DNA of 64,000 nucleotides from Lepus europaeus (Eukaryota > Chordata > Mammalia > Lagomorpha > Leporidae), in assembly GCF_033115175.1 (NCBI RefSeq), contig NC_084832.1, positions 10,343,342-10,407,341 on the forward strand. Reading direction: 5' to 3'. The translations under genes and the position numbers were made by a program. The notes under the pieces are model-generated. The model made no database searches. It was not told the DNA's origin and worked only from the letters and a program-made list of their open reading frames with translations. How positions within the stretch are numbered: the first letter of the stretch is position 1; every line of letters starts with the position of its first letter. Positions 33,421 to 44,083 of this stretch are shown piece by piece.

Positions 33421-35426
33421 TTACAAAGGAGATTTCATAGAGAGTTAAGCCAAGGGGCACAGGGAACAATGGACTGGGTAGGTCCTTCAGGGAGCTCAGT
33501 GTACCTCACCCCCAGATATGAGTCCCTCGTGACATACACAGGAGATCTTTGGGATTGCTATTACCTAGTGGCTTCTGTCTCCTACTGCTGCTCTTTTGAA
33601 ATAGGAGAGTGTATTGGTGTTATCCTCACTGTCTTTTGGAAATGCCGCCTTCTCTAGTTACCAAGTCTTCAGATCAACAACCACATCTAGATGTGATGTA
33701 GGTTTAGTGTATGCCACTCTGAGATTCTGAACTACAGACAATGACGGGATGGACTTTTTTTTAAAGAAATTCCTTTGAGAGAAGATGAGTGTGCCTTGCA
33801 CTGAGAAGGGAGAAGGAAACAAAAATAAATTTGGTGTTCTTTATGGTGGACTCAGAGAAGATGCAGGACCAATGATCACTCCCTGGTTTTCAAATCTACC
33901 AAACTCAGGTGTGGTCATGAAATGTGAGTTAGGCAACAAAATGTGAATGACAGTGATGTGTGTAATTGTTAAGAGAAGGTTCTATAGTATTTCACTTTAC
34001 CGTTCTCTTCCCCAGATTTCAACTGTAGTTACTAGAAATATTCAAGTACTCTGTCAAACTAAGTTCTTTCCTGAAGACAATGAAATTATTTGTAAAACTA
34101 TTGTGAAGCAAAAGATGACATATTCCTTTGAGGAAGATATTTATCTTTTTTTGGAAACTATAAAAAAACATCTACTTGTTGATTTGAAGCTTGTTCAGTC
34201 ATTCTGTCCATGGAAACCATCCTTGTTTTCTGAAGTAGAGTCTTTCATGACCCAACCATTGCCTTTTGGGGACTCTCTGGCCTCACCCAGCGAGCTCTGG
34301 GTATTGCTGCAAGTATAATTCAGCCTTTGAGCTGCTACTTCCTCTGACAGATGCCTCCAGGAAATAAAAAGTGCTATATACTGGGCAAGAGTTTCACACT
34401 GATATTTAGGATTCTTGGCCCCATAGTTTCTTATTTCTTTATTGAAAGGAAGATTTCTTCAGCTGTAAAATTAAAATAAATTATCTACCCTTCCATTACT
34501 AATAAGGGAAGTAAGATTTTGATCTCTATATTTTCAGGTTCCTATGGAGGCACTCATTCTGTTTTTCAAGAGCAGACGACATTTGGTTTCTTTGGGGGGT
34601 TCAGATGCTTTTTCTCCTGCTTGAAAATTCAGACTTCAAGTGTAGGCACATTAATCCAATGGAGACTTGATTGATTTTATTATATTTTATATAACTATTA
34701 TATATGAATATTTTTAATCAATTGACTTTTAATACAAAGGGACAAAGGAAAGACACAATTTAAAAATACAAAGCAAATGAAAAATGGAAATGGCTGATTT
34801 TATTCTAGGGTAGCCGGATTCCAAAACACACCAATAAGATGAGCATGTGAAACATAACTGAAAATTCAAGAGGTCACTGATAATAATATTACAGACATTA
34901 CTCAATGTTTTTCTGAGTAACTTCCTAACTGCATTCACTTCCTCTTATTTTTGGGAGAGAAGTTTCTGATAACACTATTAATCTGTATATTACCTAAACC
35001 AATGATTCACTATCTGTTACACAATTATGTTCTAAACTTCCATCTAAATTCCCTAACACACGTACGACTCAATGTCCAGTTTGTCCCTAAAGTCAGTAGT
35101 TCAATGCCAAGATCCCCTGATGTCATTTCCCCTATCTATCTCAATGACTTCATAAATATCTGATTGCCTATTTTAAATTCTCAACACCTAAAGTGATTTC
35201 TCTTCCCTCAATAAAGCACTGACATATAATCTCTTTTTTTATTTGAGTTTACTTTTATGCTTATTTGAAAGCCAGGATGGAAACCGTATTCTTTTCTAAG
35301 CCAAAACCACCATTTCCTCCTCCAGGAATTCCCTCCTGATCTTATTCATGTGATTTGAATGAGTATTGCCATATTTTACACACACTATACCATGACTGTT
35401 TTTAGTGGTCCCAGGGATGGTCAACT
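33421..35426. other. unassigned; 123-codon plus frame
   Basis: A plus frame of 123 codons at 33947-34318 is the longest here. It has no repeat character but also no domain, signal peptide or membrane segment that I recognise, and no plausible promoter or splice context. The rest shows no repeat or gene. Confidence 0.3.
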
Positions 35427-36086
35427 TGTTAGGAAGTCAGATATGAGCTTATGTGTGTGTGACAAAGGCCTATGTCCAGCATCTGCATCTGCATCTCAAA
35501 GTCATCCTGATAACGTTTCAGGGGCAGCCCAGTATTCCCATCCTGCCCTGCCCCCTCCTACCCCATAACCTGCCAGGTGGGGGTCCCTGCCCCTTCTGCC
35601 TGACAATCTTCCACAATCTGACAATCTTTCAGATGCAGCCCAGTATCTGCATTTCAAATACCCTGCTCCGGACCTGCTCTGGATCCCTGGGTTAGGATGG
35701 CACCAGCTAGGCTTCCTCCTGTCTGATACCTTCAGGGGAAAACTCAGATAGGAGCTTCTTAATATTTACATCCATAAAATCCTTTGTTTTGGGAGGAAAC
35801 CTGTGAAGACAGACCCATCTTAGCCACGCTCAGCCCTCTGCCTCTATGCTGAGTTGCCCACCTGCCTGCCCAAGTGTAATCTCTCCACTCAACCATGTAA
35901 CCTTGCTCCTCCCCCCAGTCCAAGCCACTGAGCACTCTCTCTCTCTGGTCCTGTCTGGAGAGGTGCCCATTTGTGCTTACGGATGTCCTTTTCCCTAATA
36001 AACTTTGTTACCTTACTTTCCACTACTCTCTCACACCTGAATTCTTTCTTGCATGAAGACAAGAACCCTGCCATTCACTGGTAACA
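35427..36086 (+). mobile_element. solo LTR, family shared with 46.3 kb
   Basis: Begins TGTTAGGAAGTCAG and ends GGTAACA, with the polyadenylation signal CCCTAATAAACTTTG near 35995 and a TTCTTTCTTGCATGAAGACAAGAACCC 3' end. The reverse complement of 46295-47248 has the same start, GAATTCTTTCTT segment and end. The flanks AACT and AACA agree at three of four bases, in line with the perfect 4-bp TSD of the other copy. A 4-bp TSD would fit a class I (gammaretrovirus-like) ERV. No internal sequence remains. Confidence 0.8.
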
Positions 36087-37386
36087 AACAGATCTAAGCT
36101 GATAAGTCAAAGCATTTTCCAGGAATTTCTAAAATTGGGTCTGGACAATCAGTCTCAAGCCTTCTGTAGTGGTGCAGTAGTGGGATGTAAGACCGAGGGT
36201 CTTCCAGCAGCCATTTTTCCCAACCTTCTCAGGAAGCTGCTCTGGAAGATAAAGCTGATACATTGAGGAACAGAGATAGCAGGGTGGAAACCTCTTTTCC
36301 TTTCAAGCTTGAGTGTAGTTTTTCCTCTTCTCATAGTTAGTGGAATCAGTAGTTAGTTTTGTATTGAATAATTTAAAAAATTCGACCCATGTGAAATATT
36401 TGATGGCAAATGGATAGTCTGTAGTTGGTCAATATATGGACACTAGAGCTTTAAGAAAAGTAGTTCATAATGTATAGCCAGTATTAGAAGAGGATATTAG
36501 AGACGTTAGAGCCAATTTTCGCCATATTGATCAGAAAAAAAGATACATTTCCCTTCTTCCATTTTCTATTTGTGAACAAATACTTATGATTAAAGGATGG
36601 TGAAATTTAGGTGGTTAAATTTAGATGTTTAATGTATCTGGAATATTATTTTATATATTGTTATCCTTTATGTCACAGTCTCATGACAGGGATGCAATAT
36701 AAAAACCGAAAACCAAAACTTCATAGCAACCACCAAAAATCAAATTGATATTTTCATGGACCAGAAGTAGAATAGAAACTCACAGTGGGAGTGGAGACTG
36801 TAGCCAGAACGGAGCTCTGATTGATCAGGGCAGTTGAGACTTTTGTTGTTGAGAAATGAGATGACCTAGAGGCCAGCAACTAGGATGGGATTCCCCATTT
36901 TGCCAGTGTACTCTGAAATATAGTTGCGCTTGTTACCACCTGAGGCTTTAATAGTAATAGGCTTGGGGAGGGGCTGAGGAAGTAAACATGAGTCCTCATG
37001 GCCAGGTATTATGTTGGGAATTTAATGTGCATTACCCAGAGTGTGACTGGATGCTGTGAGCACCAGAAATGCTGTAGTTTCTGTGCTGGACTGATCTTGG
37101 GGTGTGGTGGCAGTCAGTCACTAAACATAGTTGGAGTCAAAACAGATAAGGAGCAAAGCAGCCTAAAAAAGGGTCCATCTGCTCACCTCCTTAAAGCCAA
37201 AATTCTACCACATGTCTAAATAAAATACTAAGACTACTAATAAACTCAACAATCAGAATATGAATTACTCTGTGTTCAACTTAGTTCATGGAATGATGCG
37301 ACAAAGACTGTAGAGAAGCAAAAATATAACCTACATCAAGCATGAGCAAGAACTCATGATCCTAAGGTATAAAGTCAGAAGGCATC
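36087..37386. other. unassigned sequence
   Basis: Nothing recognised in 1.3 kb. Small frames only. Confidence 0.4.
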
Positions 37387-37675
37387 TGGGGCAGGAATTT
37401 GACCCAGAAGTTCAGATACCAGCATCCCACCTGTGAGCGCTTGGATTAGATTCCCAGTTCAGCTCCCTGCTAATACAGATCCTAGGTAGCAGCTATGATA
37501 GTCTAAGTAAATATGGTCCTGCCCTCATGTGGAAGACCAGGATTGAGTTTTCTGTTCCAACTATAAGTTCTACCCAGGAAGAGGGGCATTGTGGGCATTT
37601 GGGCAGTGAATCAGCAAATGGAAGATCTCTTTGTATCTCAGATTATTTTAAAAACATTTTTTTAAAAGAAAGTAT
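37387..37675 (+). mobile_element. old CSINE-type SINE
   Basis: Plus-strand SINE, strongly diverged: CAGATACCAGCATCCCACC, CAGTTCAGCTCCCTGCTAATAC, ATGTGGAAGACCAGGATTGAG, GGGCATTTGGGCAGTGAATCAGCAAATGGAAGATCTCT and an A/T-rich end. Confidence 0.75.
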
Positions 37676-37689
37676 AACTATTTCTTTTG

Positions 37690-38090
37690 GAATTTCCGTT
37701 TAAAAATGGAGAGAATAGCAAAGAATAAATATTTGAAGAGATAGTAACAGAATTTTGGAATGGAAGATTTGCATACACTGACACGAATTTAAGCCTAATA
37801 AATGTAACTCTACTCCTAAATACACCATAGAGAAAATGTAAATCATCTACAAGAACAAGAAACATCCTTAGTTACCAGAGAGCCATATAGGTTATCTACA
37901 AGGGAAAGACAGATTATTAACAGAATTTTCATCAGCAGCATACAGATTAGGAAGCAATGAAATGAGAAACAAAAGTCTACCTGAATTTTATACCTAGCCA
38001 AACTATCAAGAGTAAGACAAAGCAAGTATTAAGGAATTTCCAGCCATTGTGATTGACTAAAAGGCTTATTCAAAAGTATTCAGTAAGATT
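37690..38090 (+). mobile_element. old L1 inter-ORF region remnant
   Basis: Plus-strand sequence such as ATTAACAGAATTTTCATCAGCAGCATACAGATTAGG and CCTGAATTTTATACCTAGCCAAACTATC resembles the region upstream of ORF2 in ancient L1/HAL1 elements. It is the target into which the RPL26 retrocopy inserted. Confidence 0.55.
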
Positions 38091-38106
38091 AAAAGTGAAT
38101 CTGGGG

Positions 38107-39103
38107 GAATGTGTTCGGCACCAAGATCGTCACCATGAAGTTCAACCCCTTCGTGACCTTGGACCGCAGCAAGAAGCGCAAACACCACTTCAATGCGCAC
38201 CATCGCACGTGTGCAGGAAGATCATGTCGTCCCTGCTGTCCAAGGAGCTGTGGCAGAAGTACAACGTCCTCTCCCTGCCCATCTGCGAGGACGACGAGGT
38301 CCAGGTGGTCCAAGGACACTATAAAGGTCAGCAGATTGGCAAGGTATGCAGGTGTACGGAAAGAAATACGTCATCTACATCCAGCAGGTGCAGTGTGAGA
38401 AGGCGAACGGCACAACCGTCCACGTGGGCATTCGCCAGAGTAAGGTGGTTATCACCAGGCTCAAACTGGACAAAGACCGGAAAAAAATTCTTGAACGCAA
38501 AGCCAAGTCTTGACAAGTTGGAAAAGAGAAAGGCAAATACAAGGAAGAACTCATTGAGAAAATGCAGGAGCGAACAAAACCTTTTTTTTTTTTTTTTTTG
38601 ACAGGCAGAGTGGACAGTGAGAGAGAGACAGAGAGAAAGGTCTTCCTTTTGCCGTTGGTTCACCCTCCAATGGCCGCCGCGGTAGCGCGCTGATCCGATG
38701 GCAGGAGCCAGGTGCTTCTCCTGGTCTCCCATGGGGTGCAGGGCCCAAGGACTTGGGCCATCCTCCACTGCACTCCCTGGCCACAGCAGAGAGCTGGCCT
38801 GGAAGAGGGGCAACCGGGACAGGATCGGTGCCCCGACCGGGACTAGAACCCGGTGTGCTGGCGCCGCAAGGCGGAGGATTAGCCTAGTGAGCCGCAGCGC
38901 CGGCCTAACAAAACCTTTTGTACAGCTACAGTTGAACTGCAGATTTCTAGCCTTGTGTGTGTCTCTTTGGAACGTCAGATGTCTCTGGAATGTGTTGTTT
39001 CCCTGCCGTTTTGTTAATGATCTGGGACTTTGTGAATCTACTTTTTCAATTTTGGTTAATAACTTTGTGAATAAAAATTGGAAATGTTTTTTTTTTTTTT
39101 TTT
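38107..39103 (+). pseudogene. RPL26: RPL26 processed pseudogene (60S ribosomal protein L26)
   Basis: Intronless retrocopy of the large-subunit ribosomal protein L26 mRNA, or of its near-identical paralogue RPL26L1. The ATG is at 38135, preceded by a short 5' UTR, and the first 21 codons read [12 protein letters not shown] as in the family. A net +2 frameshift near 38198-38214 (between codons for FNA and RKIMSS) and a one-base deletion near 38345 follow. An in-frame TGA at 38511 replaces the Arg codon of KAKSRQ, and the normal stop has become CGA (38571-38573). Coding length otherwise fits the 145-residue family. A 3' UTR with AATAAA at 39070-39075 follows. The TSD AAAAGTGAATCTGGGG is at 38091-38106 and 39104-39119. 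A CSINE splits the copy at 38586-38906. The 182-codon frame over this region is a frame-shifted read, not a product. Family identity is very secure. Confidence 0.96.
38586..38906 (-). mobile_element. CSINE inside the RPL26 pseudogene
   Basis: Young-type minus-strand CSINE inserted immediately after the lost stop codon. The TSD AACAAAACCTTTT is at 38573-38585 and 38907-38919. It dates the RPL26 retrocopy as older than this SINE insertion. Confidence 0.96.
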
Positions 39104-39454
39104 AAAAGTGAATCTGGGGTGGGGGGATATGTAAGATTCAGAAAGCAATGCTGACTGCAAATGTTGATAAAACACATCTACAAATAACTGCTGACCACCC
39201 AAATGACCATGAGTTTTCATTGAACTAAGACAAAAGTTTTTACAAACTGTGACAAGATCAAGCAGGAGAAGGGCTGTTTGCATGGGTCAAACTTTGCAGT
39301 GACAAGGAAGAGAGAAATACTGAGTGATTATGAGGTCTGTCATTATGGGAAGCAGGGTATCATTATGTTCTTAAAAATGTTTGAAATACATAAAATCTGT
39401 TCCCTTTATATCAATACATAAAATTTTTGAATGAATGGCTGTGCTGTTATTTTC

Positions 39455-39825
39455 TTTTCTTTTTTCTTTTTTTTTTTTTTTTTGGACAGAGTGGACAGTG
39501 AGAGAGAGAGACAGAGAGCACAGAGAAAGGTCTTCCTTTTCCATTAGTTCACCCCCCAGTGGTTCACCCCCCAGTGGTCGCTCCAGTGGTGCGCAGCGGC
39601 CGGTGTACTGTGCTGATCCGAAGCCAGGAGCCAGGTGCTTCTCCTGGTCTCCCATGTGGGTGCAGGGCCCAAGCACTTGGGCCATCCTCCACTGCCTTCC
39701 CGGGCCACAGCAGAGAGCTGGACTGGAAGAGGAGCAACCGGGACAGAATCCAACGCCACAACCAGGCCTAGAACCTGGGGTGCTGGCGCCACAGGCAGAG
39801 GATTAGCCTACTGACCCGTGGCGCC
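39455..39825 (-). mobile_element. CSINE with internal tandem duplication
   Basis: Minus-strand CSINE with T-run, GGACAGAGTGGACAG and a normal body and head (GGCGCCGG). GTTCACCCCCCAGTGG is repeated directly at about 39547-39577, lengthening the element. The TSD GGCTGTGCTGTTATTTTC is at 39437-39454 and 39826-39843; its first GG may belong to the SINE. Confidence 0.94.
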
Positions 39826-39843
39826 GGCTGTGCTGTTATTTTC

Positions 39844-40299
39844 AATTTGCCCCTCTTGCTTCTGGGAAGTGTTCCGTTGGAGCCTTCATTGTATCTGAAG
39901 GAGGCAGCGGTATGAGGTCAGGGTGCATAGCTTTTCTACTTCCAGGTTTGTTCAGATTCTGCCCTTCCAGGACTAGAGGATGGCAATGTCCCTGCTATAG
40001 CATCTCTTGTGTTTTCAGAACAATCTTCATAATTTATCCACATGCTAATGTAATATATTTGTAGCTAATACTTTATTAAAATCCTCTCAGATAGCTGACT
40101 CCAAGTGAAATATCTGGGACCCTAAATAAGATAGGTATATATCTTTTTAAAGAAAAATAAACTACAAAAATTGAAACCTGTGATTCCTAAGCTTGTGGCA
40201 AGAAAGGAGATTCATCATAGTTCTAGAATTCCTAATTAGAGGAATTAGGCAAAAGAAAGAAAGAAAAGGCATAAAAATTAGAAAGGAAGAATTTGTCTG
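39844..40299. other. unassigned sequence
   Basis: No repeat or gene recognised, though the following L1 may begin a little earlier than stated. Confidence 0.4.
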
Positions 40300-40965
40300 T
40301 CTGTAGGCAACATGATCTTATATAAATAAATTTTAAATATTTCACTAAAACTGTCAGAACTAATAAATGAGTTTAATAAAGTTGTAGAAGGTAAATTCAA
40401 CATGTAAAAATCTGTAGCATTTCTATACACTAACAATGAATTATCTGAAAAATCAAGGAAATAATCTAATTTATAATAGTGACAAAAAGAAATAGGAATA
40501 ACTTTAACCAAGGAATAGAGGACCTGTAAACTAAGCATTGAAACACAACTGAACAAACCTGAAGGAAACACAGATAAATCAGACATGCCATGTTCAAGGA
40601 GTAGAAGAATTAATATTGTTAAAATATCTGTAACATCCAGAGTGGTCTATGAATTCAGTACAATCCCTCTCAAAGTTCCAATGACATTTTTCACAGACAT
40701 AGTAAAATTCTTAAAATTAATGTGGAATTTTGATTTCTATTGTTTGGTAGTGTATTTTGAAGTCGGATAGCGTGGGTCCCCCAGCTTTATTTTTTTTTTG
40801 TTCAAGGTGTCATTGGCTATTCTTAAAATTTCATATGATTAATCAAAATAGCATGGTACTGGCATAAAAACAGACTAATGGAGCAGAATAGAGGGCCTGG
40901 AAAAAGCCATATATTTACACGAAGTAGTCTAATTTTTGATATACAATTATAACATTGGAGGGTAC
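40300..40965 (+). mobile_element. old L1 ORF2 fragment with inverted segment
   Basis: Plus-strand ancient L1 ORF2: TCTGTAGCATTTCTATACACTAACAATGAA, AATCCCTCTCAAAGTTCCAATGACATTTTTC, AAAATAGCATGGTACTGGCATAAAAACAGAC. The stretch 40734-40842 reads in the opposite sense (see findings). Frames are closed throughout. Confidence 0.82.
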
Positions 40966-41367
40966 AAAGGGTTAATGAAGCTTGTTGCTTGTGAATTGCT
41001 GGTTAATTTTTTCACTTTCTGTTAATTCTGATGTGGATGGAGGTGATAGAGAAGAGGTAACAAATGATTTTTTAGCCTTGGAAAAACTAAAAGTCCAAGT
41101 TTTATATTTAGCCCCAATTTGTGGAAGAGGTCAAAACCTGTACCACATCCTTACATATCAAAAGCCAGATTCTAAGAGACATCCATAAAAGCCCTTTCTG
41201 CGGGTAGCATTGCTTCCCTCTCACTCTCTCCATCTCTTCCAGTCTTTCTCTCGTCCTCTTTCCCTCCCTTCCTCCCTCCCTCCCTAAAAGGTGACAAAAA
41301 TGGTCAATTTAGGAGAAGAGAGAGAATTAATAGGGGTGGTCTGGATTTTAGAACTTCCATTGATTGC
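40966..41367. other. unassigned; polypyrimidine tract
   Basis: No gene. A C/T tract at about 41210-41287 includes TCCCTCCCTTCCTCCCTCCCTCCC. The remainder is not recognised. Confidence 0.5.
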
Positions 41368-41673
41368 TGTTATGGACTGTGTTCCCCATTGAATTCATTT
41401 GTTGAAGCAACCCCAGTGTAATGCTATCTGGAGGTTGGGCTTTTGAAGGCAATTGTAGTCTGGTGAGGTTGTGAAGATGTGGTCCTGGTGATGGAGCAGA
41501 TACCAGATAGTGAGAAGATGGCCATCTGCCAGCCAAGAGCAGAGGCCTTACCAGAAACAAAACCAGCAGGAACTTGCATCTTTGACTTTCCAGCCAGGAG
41601 GAAAATCAGTTTCTGTGGCTTAAACCACCCAGTCTATGGTACTTTGCTATGGCAGACTGAACTGACTAATACA
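41368..41673 (+). mobile_element. MLT1-type MaLR solo LTR
   Basis: Plus-strand LTR: starts TGTTATGGACTGTGTTCCCC, contains AATTCATTTGTTGAAGC, GGTTGGGCTTTTGAAGG, GAGAAGATGGCCATCTGCCAGCC and TTTGACTTTCCAGCC, and ends CACCCAGTCTATGGTACTTTGCTATGGCAG followed by CTAATACA. The order and ends match the MLT1 LTR well. Confidence 0.9.
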
Positions 41674-42003
41674 GTTTGTGTCATGCAGACCAAACTGAAA
41701 TCTTCTAGAGACTGAGAAACATTTTTTGCCAGGCCAGCAGGCTTGCCAAGTTCTTATAAATTGGCTGGCTAAATGCTAGAGATAAAATCAGCAGACGTGT
41801 GTAATGCAGATTTGAAAAATTTTAAAAAATAGAGCTATTAATCCTCAAATATGTTAGTTATAGATTAGTGATCTATTTGGCTTGAGTTGAATGTTACTCA
41901 GGGTTGACTTTTGTATGTTTAAGATAAATGTTTTTCATGTGCATAAGGTAACATATAATAGATGGGAGAGATGTGCTATTTGAGAATAGACTCTCCCACA
42001 AAA
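41674..42003. other. unassigned sequence
   Basis: Nothing recognised between the LTR and the nested SINE pair. Confidence 0.45.
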
Positions 42004-42668
42004 AAATTATTTTTTTAAAAGATTTCTTTTATTGCTGGCGCCGTGGCTCAATAGGCTAATCCTCCGCTTGTGGCGCCAGTACCCCGGGGTTCTAGTCCCA
42101 GTCAGGGCACTGGATTCTGTCCTGGTTGCTCCTCTTCCAGTCCAGCTCTCTGCTGTGGCCCGGGAGTGTAGTGGAGGATGGCCCAAGTGCTTGGGCCCTG
42201 CACCCGCAAGGGAGACTAGGAGGAAGCACCTGGCTCCTGGCTTCGGATCAGCATGATGCCAGCCACAGCAACCATTGGGGGGTGAACCAATGGAAAAGGA
42301 AGACCTTTCTCTCTGTCTCTCTCTCTCACTGTCCACTCTGCTTGTCAAAAAAAAAAAAATTTATTTATTTGAAAGACAGAGTTACAGAGAGAGGTAGAGA
42401 CAGAGAAGTCTTTCATCTGCTGGTTCACTTCCCAAATGGCCTTAACGGCTGTAGTAGAACTAAACTGAAGCAAGGAGCCAGGAGTTTCTTCTAGGTCTCC
42501 CACATGGCTGCAGGGGCCCATGGACTTGAGCCATTTTCCATTGCTTTCCCAGGCCATTAGCAGAGAGCTGGATCGGAAGTGGAGCAACCAGGACTTGAAC
42601 TGGTGCCCATATGGGATGCTGGTGCTGCAGACCAGGCCTTTAATCTGCTGCACCACAGTACTGGCCCC
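42004..42668 (-). mobile_element. old CSINE-type SINE split by a younger one
   Basis: Minus-strand older SINE. The A/T-rich start TTTTTTTAAAAGATTTC (to about 42033) continues at 42354 as TTTATTTATTTGAAAGACAGAGTTACAGAG, followed by the body, GGACTTGAACTGGTGCCCA and an ACCACAGTACTGGCCCC head. Confidence 0.88.
42034..42353 (+). mobile_element. younger CSINE inside a SINE
   Basis: Plus-strand CSINE with head GCTGGCGCCGTGGCTCAATAGG, B box GGTTCTAGTCC, body and CTTGTCAAAA tail, inserted in the A/T-rich end of the older, oppositely oriented SINE. The TSD is obscured by A/T-rich flanks. Confidence 0.92.
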
Positions 42669-43332
42669 AGAATTTAATCCCTTTTCAATGCTTAGCACTC
42701 AGTTTTTAAGGAATAACTAATTTTTTATGTATAAAGTATCATTAGACATACTCTTTGAACTTTATGGTTAATCTTCAAGACTCATCTTTGCAAATTAATT
42801 GGAAATATGTACTTCAGGTAGCTGCTTTGTTGACACCTGAGTACCTTAAGGTCCAGAAAACCCTTCAAAATTAAAATATTTAAAGTGTTCATAGGAGTAC
42901 TGTCATTGAAATTTAGCCTTGGATAGAATCTGTCTTAATGGAGCTGTGTGGTATCATGGGAAACTCTGTGAATTTCAGTTTTCTTCTCAGAACCATATTA
43001 GTGCTTGCAGTATTGCTGAAACTGTAGATTAGTGGTTTCTATAAACCTTAGTACTTTATTTCTTTATAAACTTTATTTTATACTTAGTACTGTGCTTGGT
43101 ACTATGTAAATATCAGGGAGATTTAGCTATCCTCATTATCACCATCAAATCGGGATGGATCTGAGTTAGTTACCTTTGAGTGACTTCAAGTTCATTCCAT
43201 TATGTCATATTGAAATAAAAAAATTAAGGCTCACATTTTCTGAAAATGGTCTATCACTTGGAGACTTTCTTTGCATTAGAGTGATTTTACTGACGAAATG
43301 TATGCTAGTACCTCAGGCATAATGGCCTCCTC
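42669..43332. other. unassigned sequence
   Basis: No repeat or gene recognised. Confidence 0.45.
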
Positions 43333-43728
43333 TGCTATGGTTTGAGCATGATTTGGCTCCAATGGTCTGCTGAAGTTTATACCCCAAAGTCATAAATTAT
43401 GATATGAAGAGGACAGAAATTTAAAGCAATTGTGGTGCTTAAGAGGTGGATCTAGTGGGAGGTCCTTACGTCATTGTTGCTGTGTCTTCCAAAGGTAATT
43501 CTCTCAAGATTACATAAGTGGAGTTGAACCTCTTTCTTTGTCTGCTTCCTGGTTTACCATGTGATTCCCTGCATGCGATTCATCATTGTCATCTACCACT
43601 GTTATCAGATACCAAATCAACGGTGTTACTTGATCTTGGACTTGAATTTCCAAAACTGTGGCTCATACAGGTTTATAAAGAAATAAAGTTAGCTACCTCA
43701 GGACTTCTGTTGTAGTAACAAAACATTA
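43333..43728 (+). mobile_element. MST-like MaLR solo LTR
   Basis: Plus-strand LTR, diverged. It starts TGCTATGGTTTGAGCATG, with GAGGTGGATCTAGTGGGAGG, TTGATCTTGGACTTGAATTTCCAAAACTGTGGCTCA, TTTATAAAG and CCTCAGGACTTCTGTTGTAGTAACA. The order matches MST-type LTRs. Confidence 0.75.
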
Positions 43729-44083
43729 TTATATCCACTAACTATCCAGTGTGAACTCTCTTGAAGATACTAGATGTATGCAAGAAAACTGTACTCAGCA
43801 ATGTCTCCTTGCAAAAGTAACCTATCCTGGACCATGGATCTTCCTGGAGGCTCTGTTCCCATTCTGATTCTCAAAGCTGTGCTCTGAAAGATCTTTTCCC
43901 AAGCCAGTTGTGTTTCAGGAGCAAAAAAGGTCAACACCGTTCTTTCTGTCTCATAGCTCAGTTTATTCCAATGGCTTTTGAGTAAAGACTCCAACTTAGG
44001 TGCAGTCTGTATGTCTTGCTGCTGTGTGGACATGAAGATACATATGAGATTTGCAATGGCTTTATTTATTTTTTTGGTTTTAG
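43729..44083. other. unassigned sequence
   Basis: No repeat recognised. The 112-codon minus frame at 43770-44108 has no domain and runs into the L1 tail. Confidence 0.35.

Noticed and set aside
38053..38601. 182-codon plus-strand open frame
   Set aside because: It reads across the RPL26 pseudogene in shifted frames and ends in the T-run of a SINE. It is not a gene.
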